Shown: one piece after another, positions 1-11,762 of the stretch
How positions within the stretch are numbered: the first letter of the stretch is position 1
How the letters are laid out: every line of letters begins with the position of its first letter
Source: Perilla frutescens
Lineage: Eukaryota > Streptophyta > Magnoliopsida > Lamiales > Lamiaceae
NCBI GenBank assembly: GCA_026008535.1
Contig: BRKX01000004.1
Span: forward strand, 42,908,501 to 42,972,500
DNA length: 64,000 nt
Direction of reading: 5' to 3'
Notes under the pieces: model-generated
What the model saw: only the letters and a program-made list of their open reading frames with translations
Told to the model about the DNA's origin: nothing
Databases searched by the model: none
Position numbers and translations under genes: made by a program

Positions 1-124
1 GAGTAGTACCCCAACCACTAATACACTATTTAAAATATAATAAAACCGTATTAGATTAATAATAAAAAATTATTGTAATGTATTAACAGGAAAGTACCCC
101 CAATAGGTAAGGTAGAATTCCCCG
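1..124. mobile_element. Partial MITE at left edge, same family as 43059-43211
   Basis: The segment opens with GTAGTACCCCAAC and ends with GGTAGAATTCCCC. These match internal and right-end motifs of the complete MITE at 43059-43211 in the same order and with similar spacing. The window edge cuts off the first roughly 20 bases. The copy is more diverged than the 43-kb copy. It is non-coding. Confidence 0.5.
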
Positions 125-350
125 ATAGTGATAGTCGGTGGGTAATAGTACCCTTTGAGTATGCATAATTTTTTGTAAAAAAGATGCATAACAAATGATA
201 AGAAAATATATTTTTAAAATGAAAGTAAATATAAGAATACGTAATCTATACATATATTAAAGCAAAATCGCAGGGGTAAAATCGTAAATAAAAAATTATT
301 AGCAAAAGAAAGGTTAAAATTAAATATCTCGCCAAAAATTCTAAAGCTTG

Positions 351-445
351 TATTTAGTTTAGTGGTTGTGCTTTGTATATAAGTAACGCAAGTTCTAATT
401 GATCCAGGTTCGAACCCTGAAAACTCGAGTAGTCTTTTCTTTTTT
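351..445 (+). repeat. tRNA-like Pol III unit, probable SINE fragment
   Basis: An A-box-like TAGTTTAGTGG at 355-365 is followed about 43 bases later by a strong B-box GGTTCGAACCC at 408-418, and then by a T-rich tail. This spacing is that of an internal Pol III promoter. The sequence does not fold convincingly as a full tRNA: there is no acceptor pairing or anticodon arm that I can close. A tRNA-derived SINE head or a tRNA pseudogene is therefore more likely than a working tRNA gene. Confidence 0.35.
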
Positions 446-2224
446 GTTTTATTTTTCTTTTAATGTTTAAGTTATTAATTTTTATTAAAGAAGTAATCAT
501 TGTATTTATTTTTAATATCAAAGATATGACAAAGTATTTGTTCTTTTGTTTTGTCTTTTTGTTCTTTTTCTTCATTTTGTTCATTTTTATTTTGCTCCGT
601 TTAATTGTTAACTTTTTTTCTTCATTTAATTTTTTTTATTCACATTTTTCTTTTATTTCATTTTAACATTTAGTTCATTAATTTTTATTTAATAAATAAT
701 ATTTGTATTAAAGATCTAACAAAAACATATGCTTAAAAAAAACGACGCTTTCCAATAATTTCAAATATAATTTGATCTTTCAACTCAATATTTAAATCTT
801 TATCGATAATGGAATAAGACTAACCATGAGTTCTATAACATTAAATAGGTAAATGTTCAAATCCAACAATGATTATATAAATTGTCATATCGTAGATGAA
901 TATTCATAGTTAGAGTTGTTGGGGGAGAAACAAATAATAGTATGATTTATCACATTAGATATATATATATATATATCATTAGACTGGAGTTTATTTTTTT
1001 TATTCTATTTCTCTAAGCAAATTTATTTGCTCACACATTTTCTTTTAACAATCATTGGAATATATGACTCCAATTTTTCGTATGGTCGAACAAATTGAGG
1101 ATTGAAACTCTATTTAGTTTCTGCCCGTGTTTTAGGAACAAAGACATGACCTGGATGAGGCATTACTGTTCCATAGTCTGGTCAAATTTTATTTGCTAAT
1201 AAACTTAATTGGGGTGTAGAGTTTAACCTAATTTACATTGTCATGCAATTAAATATTTATATCGTAGATCATTGATGTTTCAAGATCACATATTTTATTT
1301 AAATTTATTTTCATATAATTAATATATCTTATTCAGCATATCATAGTGACAAAGTGTTTGCTGACAATAATTACAATATTGATGTTAGAGCTTGAATAAT
1401 TTTTGTAACAAAATTATATCCAATAATTTGAAACTATTGGCACTACAGAATTTTAAATTTACTATTTAAAAGTAATAAAGTTTGAAATGTCTATAAAAAA
1501 TAATATAAGTTCTTCGTAACTATTGTGAAATTATGAGTTTGCAAAATTTTGGAGCTTAATTTATAAAAACTATAATAAATGCATGGTGAATATATTTATC
1601 AATCCTAAAAATGTAATAACATAAATCGAGTTCAAAATTTATTGCCACATCATTATTTATTATTACAAATAAAATACACTAATCATCTTACTATAATTTT
1701 ATATATGTTTTTTCTATGCCTTTTTACGAAAATAAAAATTGCCATAAAGACTCCAATAGTTATATGTACGTGTATATCTCTCTAATATTGTTCATTTACA
1801 AAAATGATGAAATGTGTTACTATGTTGATTTTTTTATATAGAAAATTTCAAATTTTAGCCCTGTTAACATTTGAGTTTTTTTATGAGGCACAAATCACTA
1901 TATATAAAAATAATATTAAGTAGTGGTGACGACGTTGATAATATTTATACTAAAAATATCATATAAAGAAGCATTACAAAATTTATAATGAAAATTACTT
2001 TCATATATAATTTGACTATTTTTATATGACATTCATAAAATTTAAAAGTATAGTTGTTTAGTTAGTATTATCTACACATACAATAAAGTATATTCGTACA
2101 TCGTACGGGAGATATACTAGTTTTCTATAAAGGAGACACGTCTGACGTCTCAAATACGAAAATTAGAGTTGCACCCGTTGGTTTGTATGTTCGTGAATGA
2201 TATTTAATGAGTGCCCATAAATAA
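446..2224. other. AT-rich intergenic DNA, no gene seen
   Basis: The stretch is AT-rich with T-runs and a short (AT)n near 958-976. The open frames at 463-666 and 354-584 are low-complexity Phe/Ile/Lys strings with no domain, and I do not regard them as genes. Confidence 0.6.
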
Positions 2225-2490
2225 TACTCCCTCCGTCCCATAATTATAGTCCACTTCCCATTTTCACACAGATTAAGAAATCACATTTAATATGTATTGG
2301 GAATATACAATTTACAATAATTATTCTATATTGCCCTTATTTTTTACTATATTAATTGCATTCATACTATATTAAATAGGGTTATATTTGTAAAAGAATA
2401 TTTAAATACAATCCCAATTTAGAATAGGACTATAATTTTGGGACATCCCAAAAAGGAATAATAGACTATAATTATGGGACGTAGGGAGTA
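2225..2490. mobile_element. Stowaway MITE (Tc1/mariner type)
   Basis: The left end reads TA then CTCCCTCCGTCCCATAATTA. The right end, on the opposite strand, reads CTCCCTACGTCCCATAATTA, giving a TIR of about 25 bases with one mismatch. A TA lies at both ends (2225-2226 and 2489-2490), matching the TA target duplication of Stowaway elements. The interior is AT-rich and non-coding. Confidence 0.88.
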
Positions 2491-2654
2491 TTTTGTATTA
2501 TGTGTTGTATCGTATTAATGTGTCGATGTCCATATTAGAGACAATTAAATATCATTTATGGACATTCAATACCGACATATTTATTATCATTGCCGCCTTT
2601 TTTTTTCAATGCTTTTGTTAATGAGATTGAAAAATTCAATCAACCTATCTATAT

Positions 2655-3017
2655 ATGAGACTAGGGAGTGGTACTTTTAATATAACAATCTCTACATTAG
2701 AGAACAAACTTTTCTATAAATATTTTATGTCTCATTCATTTATATCAAATACTCCGGATTATATAATTTACAATTATTGCAAAATAATTAAACCAAACAT
2801 GAAGTATTCAATTTTACATCTAATAGATTTCACAAGATGCAAGATGGGCATTTTCTTATATGTATATGATTATGATACTACGTATATAAATCGACTAAGG
2901 AACAAGAATGAATTTTTGACCGATTACCTAGATAAATTCATTACCTTGTTAATGAAAGGAACAATTTCAAATAAGCCCAATTTAGTTGGGAGAGAGGCCA
3001 TTATCCTTGAAGATTAA
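2655..3017 (+). CDS. Unrecognised 120-aa ORF
   Basis: This frame runs 120 codons from ATG to TAA in very AT-rich DNA, where stops are frequent, so its length is mildly surprising. The product is rich in Tyr, Ile, Phe and Asn. It has two internal Cys, no signal peptide and no clear membrane span, and I recognise no domain. There is no convincing TATA box or intron signal, and the flanks hold only a Stowaway MITE. It may be an exon of a degraded gene, a transposon fragment or a chance frame. Confidence 0.2.
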   Translation: MRLGSGTFNITISTLENKLFYKYFMSHSFISNTPDYIIYNYCKIIKPNMKYSILHLIDFTRCKMGIFLYVYDYDTTYINRLRNKNEFLTDYLDKFITLLMKGTISNKPNLVGREAIILED

Positions 3018-6000
3018 TAGCTTTTATCCTAATCCACCAACACGATTATGGTTTATAGATGTTCTTACTCAACCTTCTCAATGGTGACACTTGACCCCTT
3101 ATTTTCTTGAATTTTCGTTGTTGATTTTCCACAATTATTCACATGAAATTGTAATTTTAAGAATCCATCTTATGCATGTATCTATCTAGGGGAAGTCTCT
3201 TGTAATACTGTCAACTGGGTACTCAAATTCCGTCAGATGATTTCTATCTATACATGGATCCATATGTTGTTGATCCATACAATCATACAATTGTGAGTGA
3301 AATGCAAAGTTGATACATATATGAATTCAAATAATTTTACATAAACGTTGGATACTAAAGTATTTCGCCCCTATTATTAATATGATATAAAATAAATTAT
3401 AAATTTTTTAATTTCTCAACTATTCATTATGTATATTTAAGTATGGGTTGTAATTGGACTAATTTGAAATAAATATTAAAAAGTTTGAGTTTGGCTCGTT
3501 ACAATGAAAAGGTATGAAATAGACAAAACTTGTAGGGGTCCAAATTCATATATGTTTCCCTTTACTGAAGTAGTTGCTGGTGATAATATAATAAACTGTC
3601 AAATGACAATTCTTGATGGCTTAATTTTGGTTGAACATGAATGGTCCTTGTTCACCTAAATAAAATTGTTTGATTAAGTCTCTTTTACATCAATTTGTTG
3701 ATTAAATGTTCGTAACAATTGCATATAACTTCTACATTTAGTATCGAATCATAATCTCTTTGTTGAACTGGATAATGGGTAAATGTGGAATAACTTAAAT
3801 AATATATAATGATGATTGCTGATTTATAAACCCCACCTAATTAATTATATATGTCGAAATACATAATCCTCCATTCTCAATCTCTATTATGTTTTAATTT
3901 TGTATTCACTTTTAGTATGCATAGTGTATGTAATATACTAATATCGGTATGTAGCGAAATAGATAGGGATAATATTTTCCGTGGCTGAAAAATCAGCATG
4001 GCAAGACTTATTTTTAACACAGCTTTTTTTTTTTAAGAAATATTTTTAATACAGCTTTAATATTGAGCTTATTTTCAATACAAACCCTGCTATATATACG
4101 CGGATTTTCTTGTCACCAAAAAAATATTTAGATTTTCTATTGTGCCATAAATTAAAATTTTGGGATAATATTGAAATGTTTTAAAATTCATGTCTAAATT
4201 ATAAATTTTTTCAAAGTAGTGTTGCCCCCAAAAAAAATCATAATACAATAAAGAACGCATATCAAGCTTGAGCTTGTCGGATTATAAAGGTAGATGGTAT
4301 AACAAATATGAATTATCATGATGAAAACTTTTTTATGATGAAATGAAATTTTTTGTTTATAATGTTATGCGACAATGATGAGAAATAAATTAATGTCGAA
4401 ATCTGGAGAAAGATGAATGATGAGTTTTAGTCACGAGGAGATGAGTGCTTTCTTAGGAAACTTTATCTTTATATTCACATGATCATTTATAATAAAGTGG
4501 GCAAATCAATTCACAAGCCGCTTACTTGTAGACTAGGCTAATTACGAAAGCCAAAAAGAGAAAATAAAAAACAAAAACAAAATGGAAATTATCCACTTCT
4601 CTCAAATTGTCAAATGAAATATTCTAAATAATTTGTGGCAATTGCAACTATAGGTACGTCTTCACTAAACAAAATGTATGAAACGGCATAAAAAAGTTAA
4701 GGTTGTGATCAAGATTTTTATTTTTTTTTTCTTTTTTGAGATGTTGCTCAAATCCAATTAGTTTTGTTGAAAATTGTTTTTGTGTAACATTTCTAGAGCA
4801 TTATGTGCAAGATATTTTGCATTAAAAATGTTACATCTATAATAGAAAAATGCATAGTGCACGAGCGCAACAATGTTGCAAGATTTTCGTTTTTTGTTTA
4901 TAATATATAGACGAGAAATTAGATTGATAAGTAACAATAACAGCAGTAAACTCGATGCTATCTAGTAGGGTAGCGCCTTGATTTTTTCAAAAATATACTA
5001 CTATAATTTAATATTTCAAGTGATATTTCATATATAACCGATGTGAAATTAAAAATATATAGATGAAAATATTATTTTTTGTGTGTTGATACACTATCAC
5101 CAATTCGAAAATAATATCGAGACACATATTTTTTATATTACCACATGAATTATATGTATATAAGACTACTTAAAAATTCTAGATTATGTATATTTTATAA
5201 AAGTAGAACACGCTAGCTGGTGGCATCGAATGTAACGATAACAACGAGCTCATGTCGGCTGAAGTGAAATAAAATAAAACTGACTTTGTAATTTTTTATT
5301 TTTATTTTTTTGTTAGGAATACGGACTTTGTAAATCTCTTTCTATGTACTATATGATAATGAGTTTTAATTGTAATTTAAACTAAACTAATATAAACTAT
5401 AGCTTACAAAATCACAAATTCGATCAATTATTTCCTCTATATATATTTACATACAAAACATTATTATAGAAATTGTTTTGAACTAAAATAATTAAATATC
5501 CTGTGATTCCTAATGGGCCTGGTTGAAAATGGGTCCAGTCCAGATAATTTCTGATATAGCAACCGATGTCTAATTTTTTTTTATGATTCTTGAAAATATA
5601 TAATCATATAATTCATTTACATATTTATTTACTTTCTGGATATTTGATTCAATAATTTTTTTCTGCACTACGCTGAATCGCTATAGAAGTATCGGCTCTA
5701 TTCGGAGAAACATCCCAAGAAAAATCAATGGTTAATTGGTAAAAAATTAACCACATTTTCACAAAATTGTAAATTTGACATGACCAGATAGATTAAATCT
5801 TGTGTGGGACCGTATTATGGATCAAAATTCATAAAATAGAATAAGATTTGAATTCAAATATAATCAAACACCAATAAAATTACAGATATGCTGTTGATAG
5901 TGGATTTTAATCCGGATCTTGACTCGTCTTAAGAATTTTAATCCTTAAAATAGTTTCACACAAATTTTCGTCATATAAATCATTATGAATACACACATGA

Positions 6001-7396
6001 TTGATTTTTGGGTTAATTGCTAAAAATATTTACCACATTTTCAGGAAAATTCGACAAGAATTTTACACGTGGACAATTAAGACAACAACAACTGTCCCTT
6101 TTTACAACAATAATTGAGTTATGATGGCTTCGAAGAGACGAGTAAACAAATTTCAGACAAAAATACTAAAAAATTAGGAAATGTTGAATGAATTTCAAAT
6201 TAAAATTGGCGATTTCTTCACTTACGGAAGAAACGTATAAAAAGTAGTAAGTTAAAAAATTTCTGACCCTAAAAGCCATGTTATTATCAACCAAACGGGC
6301 CGGGCTGCACAATCCAGCGGGCAAATGTATAAAAGTTAGCCGGATTAAGCCCGCTGCATGGGAAGATTCGATGTTGGTCAAATGGGCACTACCCGAATTT
6401 TCTTTAAAACATGCAAAATATACATTTATTTAATATTTTTTTAAATATTTTAAATACAATCTCTATTGTTATATTAAAAGGAGATTTATGTATGTTGCGA
6501 TATTTATGTTTAACATAGAGATATCGGTTCACAAATAATTAATATTGTCTTAATATGGCAATAGGGATTATAAATATTTTAAGAAAGCATCACATAAAGT
6601 GTATTTTGATTAAATACAAAAAAAAATCGGGTAATGCCGAGTTGGGCGGCATCAAAGCTTCCGCTGCAAGGAATCATTCTATTCACAGCCTTTATATTTT
6701 TCTTTGAAGCCCACATAATCAATTGAAGTACACAAATGATTTTATTTGACAATTATGAATAATAAAAATGTCAAATAAAATGAATTTAAATTTTAATTAA
6801 TTTTTTAGGCTATAAAGAGAAAAATACAGGCTCGAATAGAATCACCCTTTTCAAAGCTGTATTTCCCCAATCATTAATCTACCAGTTTGAATCAACTCCT
6901 GAAAATGTCGACAAAGAATATAAACGAATATTTCATTAATGACATTATTTTATTTAACAATATTAGAAAATGAGAAGCCCAATTACTGGTAATGGGCTCG
7001 GCCCACAAGCCTGAGGAATATAGAGCTACAGTATGGTTTATATAATATTAAAAATGAAATAAAAATTTCTAAATTCATACAAACCAGCTTCCAATAAGAC
7101 CATCTTCAATTCGTTTCGATATAAATAAATGAGGGTACAAACTCAACATCTATTTTCAACTTGATAAATATAACAAACAAATAAATATATATTTTATATT
7201 TTGATACCATTTCCAGCGTTCTATTTCAAATGTAGCATTTTCAATTAATTAACTAAATCCAAAAATAATATAGCCGTATCAGTTCCACTCATTTACACCC
7301 TTACACCTATTCTTCTCTCTTCCTAATTTACCTGCTAACCACTCTAGAAAAATCAGAAGTTCCTGCACACTAATTCAGTGCATAAAGTGGTATAAT
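3018..7396. other. AT-rich intergenic DNA, no gene seen
   Basis: I see only AT-rich sequence with short homopolymers. Patches at 5510-5545 and 6290-6410 contain motifs such as GGGCC and GGGCTGC, typical of degenerate hAT-derived repeats. The minus-strand frame at 6166-6381 overlaps one of these and looks spurious. Confidence 0.5.
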
Positions 7397-7630
7397 TTAG
7401 GCGGAAAAACAATCAAAAACTGCGTCGCCGAAGCCGGAAATTGAGGTTGCACCCATCATCGGCTCACTCCGGTGGAACTTATACGGCTGAGGAGCCGTGG
7501 GCGGTGGCCGTGACGTTTTGTCGTTGCCTGAGCTCCGGCCACCACTGGATGAATTGATTTTGCCATTTTGGGTTGATTTTCTCTCCATTCTTCTCTTGAC
7601 AACATACTCTTCTGAAATGTATACATCCAT
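7397..7630 (-). CDS. Small plant-specific protein, 77 aa, intronless
   Basis: The product begins MDVYISEEYVVKRRMERK, a charged amphipathic N-terminus with a basic RR/RK cluster. The middle is Ser/Gly/Pro-rich and low-complexity, and it ends in GFGDAVFDCFSA. I recall short, plant-only, uncharacterised proteins with an EEYV..RR.ERK start and a FDCFSP-like end, but I cannot name the family with certainty. There is no signal peptide or membrane segment; a soluble or nuclear protein is possible. The ATG at 7628-7630 lies about 100 bases downstream of a good TATA box, with short GA arrays further upstream. Codon use is less AT-biased than its surroundings, supporting a real gene. Its function is unknown. 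Confidence 0.65.
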   Translation of the reverse strand: MDVYISEEYVVKRRMERKSTQNGKINSSSGGRSSGNDKTSRPPPTAPQPYKFHRSEPMMGATSISGFGDAVFDCFSA

Positions 7631-7726
7631 AAGAGGAAATGTGTTTGAATTTGGTGAGAAACTAAAGATGTGTGTGTGTATGTGAGTTAGTAGGTGTAAA
7701 TTGCATGGGATTAAGAGGGTTTAATT

Positions 7727-7741
7727 TTAGTTTATATAGGT
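7727..7741 (-). promoter_or_regulatory. TATA box of the 7.4-7.6 kb gene
   Basis: The minus strand reads CCTATATAAACT, a near-consensus plant TATA box, about 100 bases before the ATG. A transcription start near 7700 would give a leader of roughly 70 bases. Confidence 0.65.
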
Positions 7742-7836
7742 GGGGAAGTATATAATAGTCTATGGGCGTGGAGTCATGTGGAAGACCCCATGGTTTAGTT
7801 TAAACAAGGTGCACTTTAATTGCTCATCTTGGAATA

Positions 7837-7841
<5 letters not shown>

Positions 7842-7874
<33 letters not shown>

Positions 7875-7928
7875 TTTGAAGGTTAACTGTGTGCTTTATT
7901 GGATTTGAAGGTTTATGAAACGATGTTA

Positions 7929-7969
<41 letters not shown>
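7842..7969. repeat. Two (GA)n microsatellites in a local tandem duplication
   Basis: (AG)n runs lie at 7842-7871 and 7934-7969. Each is preceded by TTACAGAG and followed by GGATTTGAAGGTT, and the segment with TTTATGAAACGA repeats after each. A unit including the GA tract has therefore been duplicated. It lies 100-240 bases upstream of the minus-strand TATA box. GA tracts in plant promoters are known targets of BBR/BPC GAGA-binding factors; such a role here is inference. Confidence 0.85.
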
Positions 7970-7971
<2 letters not shown>

Positions 7972-8385
7972 GGATTTGAAGGTTTATGAAACGACGTTAG
8001 CTAGAGTTGTACTAATAAAAAGAAGGTTTATGTTAGAGTACTATATTTTCAAATATCTTTAGTATTGTGGTTCGGTTCATATATGTTAAACATGCTATCT
8101 TACATGTCTATTTCGCTATTAAATTATGAGTTTAATAATAATTATTATTAAAAAATTGAAATATAACATGATTAATCTTATCACGAAAATATAGATTAAA
8201 AAATATATAAATTTTAATTATGCTATATAATAATCAAATTAAATATTAAAAATAATTACAAATCTAATTGGTTAGACTCAACCACAATTAATAATTATAA
8301 AATTATACTAAATAAAACACACACAAATTGAATTGGATAAAAAAAAAAAAACTCATAATTTTATAGTGAAAACACATCCCCCTCC

Positions 8386-8611
8386 ATCTCATAGTTGTTG
8401 TTCTACTCCTATTTTTACACAAATTTAGAAAATATAGTTGGAAGCATAAAATTAGATAAGTTTTACCTACTATACCATTATTTATTTATTTAAAATAAAG
8501 GTTAGATAGTGTTAATAAATATCAAATAAGGATAAATTAAGAATAATGCAAAATTAAATGAATATGAAAAAAAAAGTGAGCTATAATTTTTAGACGACCA
8601 AAATGGGAATA
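8386..8611. mobile_element. Degenerate Stowaway-like MITE
   Basis: A left end resembling CCCCTCCATCTCATAGTTGT and a right end resembling CTATAATTTTTAGACGACCA are in the inverted arrangement of Stowaway ends, but the match is poor and no clean TA pair is seen. It lies directly beside the 8621-10219 element. Confidence 0.3.
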
Positions 8612-9026
8612 AAATGTTACGACAAAAACTTATTTTAGACCGTCTAACGAGTCTCTTACATTTGACGGGTCAAATAAAATCCAACCCGCCCCGCCCCAAA
8701 CCCAATTTCCGCCCAGAGTTGTTGTAAAAATAATTTGGACTGGGCCTCGGTTGCCGAAATAAAAACATTTCGGCTGGGCTTGGCGTTGTTTTAAAAATGT
8801 GGGCGGAAGCTGAAGCAGCTTCTCGATCCTTTCTTTTCTTTTTATGTTTTAATTTATTTTTTGCTTCACTTTTTTTTCTTTTCATTTTATCTTTTCGTCT
8901 TTTAAAAAAAATTAATCATTATTTTATATCGAGCACAATGCACGAGCCCACGTATTAGTGTCGGGCGAGTGCATTGCGCGAGACGCCGGATAAAAAAAAA
9001 ATTGATTCAAAAAATTAAATTAATTC

Positions 9027-9830
9027 AATTTGATATATATATCCGGTAAAGTATCATTCGATATATATATCCGATGAAGTATTATTAACTGTGATGTGAA
9101 GTATCATTAATTATAGATGAAGTATTATTAACTCGGAAGTGGAGTATAATATGATATTATTGATGATTAAACATTAATTATCGAATCAAGAATAGATAAA
9201 TGCCATTAAGTATGAGTGGAGTATCAAAAACTCAAGTATCATTATTTATGATGTGAAGTATCATTAACTCACATATAAGTATCATTATTTATGAGTTGAA
9301 GTATCATTACCTGTGAAGTGGAGTCTCATTACTATGGAAAAAATTATCACTGATTGCAGAAGAAAGTATCACTAATTAGACAGAAAAGTATCACTAATTG
9401 CAGAAGAAAGCATCACTAATTAGAAAGAAAAGTATCAGTTCAAACATAATCTCAAATTGAGATAAATATCATTAACTATTAAGTGAAGTATCATTAGATA
9501 TATATCTGGTGAAGTATCATTAGCTGTGTGTGAAGTATCATTAATTATGAATGAAGTAGCATTAACTCGGAAGTGGATTATAATATGATATTATTGATGA
9601 TTAAACATTAATTATCGAATCAAAATAGATGAATGTCATTAACTATGAGTGGAGTATCATTATTTATGAGATTATGTATCATTAACTCACATATGAGTAT
9701 CATTATTTATGAGTTGAAGTATCATTATCTGTGAAATGGAGTCTCATTACTATGGAAAAAGTATCACTAATTGCAGAAGAAAGTATCACTAATTAGAAAG
9801 AAAGGTATCATTAACTATTGTAGTGAAGTA
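9027..9830 (+). repeat. Tandem array of GAAGTATCATTA units in a higher-order duplication
   Basis: Short units around GAAGTATCATTAACT repeat at intervals of roughly 20-30 bases. A larger block of about 430 bases is duplicated: CTCGGAAGTGGA followed by TATAATATGATATTATTGAT occurs from 9132 and again from 9566, with the same flanking order. It is non-coding and lies inside the Mutator-like element. Confidence 0.85.
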
Positions 9831-9837
9831 TGGGCAA

Positions 9838-10145
9838 AAAAGCTGCCAAAAAAAAAGAGCATGTTTCTACCAAAGAAAAGAAAAGAAAAGAAAAAGAGAA
9901 AGAGAGCAATGTTTGCTAAAGAAAAGCAAAAAAAGAAAAAGAAAAAGAAAAAAAGAGCACCTTTTTGGTAAAGAAAAGGAAAAAAAAAAAAAGAAGAAGA
10001 AAGAGGAGCCGTTTCTGCCAAAGAAAAGAAAAAAAAAGAGAGAGAGCACGATTGTGCCCAAAAAAAAATTTAAAAATTGAATATTAAAGAAAAGAGGGGA
10101 AGAGGGGAGACCATTAAAAAAAATCAAAAAGAAAAGGAAAAAAGG
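9838..10145 (+). repeat. Purine-rich (A/G) degenerate tandem array
   Basis: Nearly all bases are A or G on the plus strand. A degenerate unit around GAGCAYGTTTCTNCCAAAGAAAAG repeats four to five times. Both strands give long open frames only because the sequence is Lys- or Phe-rich low complexity. Confidence 0.75.
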
Positions 10146-10224
10146 GGGCACTTTGTTTGGTCAAATAATATCCATCTAACGCAATGGATTCGTTAGACCG
10201 TCTAACATAAGTGTGCCCCAAATG

Positions 10225-10530
10225 TTACTCCTCTCGTCCCAATTATATAGTCTCTATTACTATTTTATGGTGTCCCAATTATATAATGTGGAAATACCTA
10301 TTTATACCCATAAATATAGAGTTTTCTTTAAAAATACCCACAAACATAATAAACATTTACTATATGTCCACTTTATCTATTTTACCCTTAATTTCCCACT
10401 TTTTCAAAAATCTCGCACAATCTTTATACTCCTTACACATGGTCAGTGATTTCTCAATCATTTGCATAGGTGTGCATTTAATTCAAAAGGAAAATCATTT
10501 ATTGAAATAAACATAATAAGACAAAAGGAG
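10225..10530. mobile_element. Possible Stowaway-like MITE
   Basis: The left end TACTCCTCTCGTCCCAATTA resembles Stowaway termini. A candidate right end on the opposite strand, CTCCTTTTGTCTTATTATG, lies near 10512-10530 without a clear TA. The frames at 10211-10510 overlap it and are not convincing genes. Confidence 0.35.
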
Positions 10531-11757
10531 ACAATATTCGCGAGAAAGCAAACTCAAGTCAGTAATTTGTCATTCCCCATAAAAATCTTCTATGACACAA
10601 GTAGACCTTTGAGTCTTTAACTGGGTCATTCTCATTGGACCGGTACTATAAATAAGTCATTTCCGGCCACTTCCAATTCTCATTCCTTACATGTAATAAT
10701 CGATTTACTCAAAATTCTCTAAAAAATCACGCCGACGGCCAATCACACCTCGCGAAGAGGTGTCTTCATTACATTCACAAGTTATTCTTCATCCTCAAAT
10801 ATCAAAAGCATGATGAGTAGGATTAATTTGAAGCACAAATATTAAAATTCCGAACTCATTCATTAGTAGTCAACTTTATTTGAAATTATTTGAGTGTTCA
10901 TAAATCGATTTTATTTAAGTGTTATTTGAAATTATTCGATTATTAAAGTATTTATAGGGTTATTTGATATAATTCAACATGTTATTGTTAATTCAAACAT
11001 TTTAAGAATTTATAACATAATTAGGAAGGAAAAAAAATTACCATGACTGTGACATGCATAATAGTCCTACTTATAAAATAAGAATTTAGGAATTCATTCG
11101 TGCCTTTAAAAACACAAATATAGGTTATTTGAAATTAAGAATTTTACGAGTATTTGAAGTTATGAATTTAATAATTAAGTGTGGTTAAAAATTAGAATTT
11201 AAGTGCTTTAAAATAAGAATTAAATTGCCTTCAAAATTATTGTGATTAATTTAATTTTTAAGTAAACTATTATGATTAATTTACGATTATTGTGATTAGT
11301 TATTTAAATTTTAGGTAAAATATTATAGCCTTAAAAAATAGAATTGTAGTGGCTTAAAATTTTGAACATTAGAATTGTCTTTATGGTTATTTGAACATAT
11401 TAAGTATGATTATTATAATTTTTGGTGCCTTAAAAATTAGAATTGTAGTGGCTTAAAGTAGGACTATAATTTAATTATTTAACATTAAAAAAATTTAAGT
11501 TTAAAATCGTGAATATTTTTAAATAAGATTGTTTTAGATATGAATATCTTTCATAAGATTATCTGAGATGTGATAGTAAGTAAGAATAGTTGTGATGTAG
11601 ATTAAAATATTATTTTGTAAATTAGATTTTTTTTAATGGTTTATTTAGCATGATTATATGTAAGTGAGATTTAGCATGATTATATTTAGCATATTTAAAC
11701 ATTTTAATTTAAGATAATTTATTGAAGTTTTATGACGAATTTGATATAAAATCGCTC
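10531..11757. other. Intergenic DNA, no gene seen
   Basis: A TATA-like CTATAAATAAG near 10645 and a perfect 7-bp hairpin (ACACCTC, 5-base loop, GAGGTGT at 10745-10763) are present, but no plausible coding frame follows. The rest is AT-rich with scattered GGTTATTTGAA-type degenerate repeats from 10860 to 11480. Confidence 0.5.
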
Positions 11758-11762
11758 CCGAA

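Larger units (their letters stand above)
8621..10219. mobile_element. Non-autonomous Mutator-like element, 1.6 kb
   Basis: Inverted ends share CTTATNTTAGACNGTCTAAC, extending to CGANTC, on opposite strands at 8629-8653 and 10187-10211. The element is flanked by a perfect 9-bp direct repeat, AAATGTTAC (8612-8620 and 10220-10228), the size expected for Mutator superfamily target duplications. The TIR is itself palindromic around TTAGAC/GTCTAA. No transposase frame is present, so mobility would need a partner MULE. The interior carries a GC-rich patch (8680-8800), a tandem array and a purine-rich array. The frames at 8670-8885 and 9771-10151 are low-complexity and not genes. Confidence 0.75.

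Noticed and set aside
351..430. Functional tRNA gene
   Set aside because: A and B boxes are present, but no closed acceptor stem or clear anticodon arm could be formed.
463..666. 67-codon Phe-rich frame as a small membrane protein
   Set aside because: Extreme T-richness explains it; there is no promoter or family resemblance.
9027..9830. CRISPR-like array because of regular GTATCATTA repeats
   Set aside because: Repeats are short, degenerate and without unique spacers of constant length, and the context is plant transposon DNA.
9771..10151. Overlapping Lys-rich and Phe-rich open frames on both strands
   Set aside because: They arise from a homopurine repeat and have no domain or conserved start.
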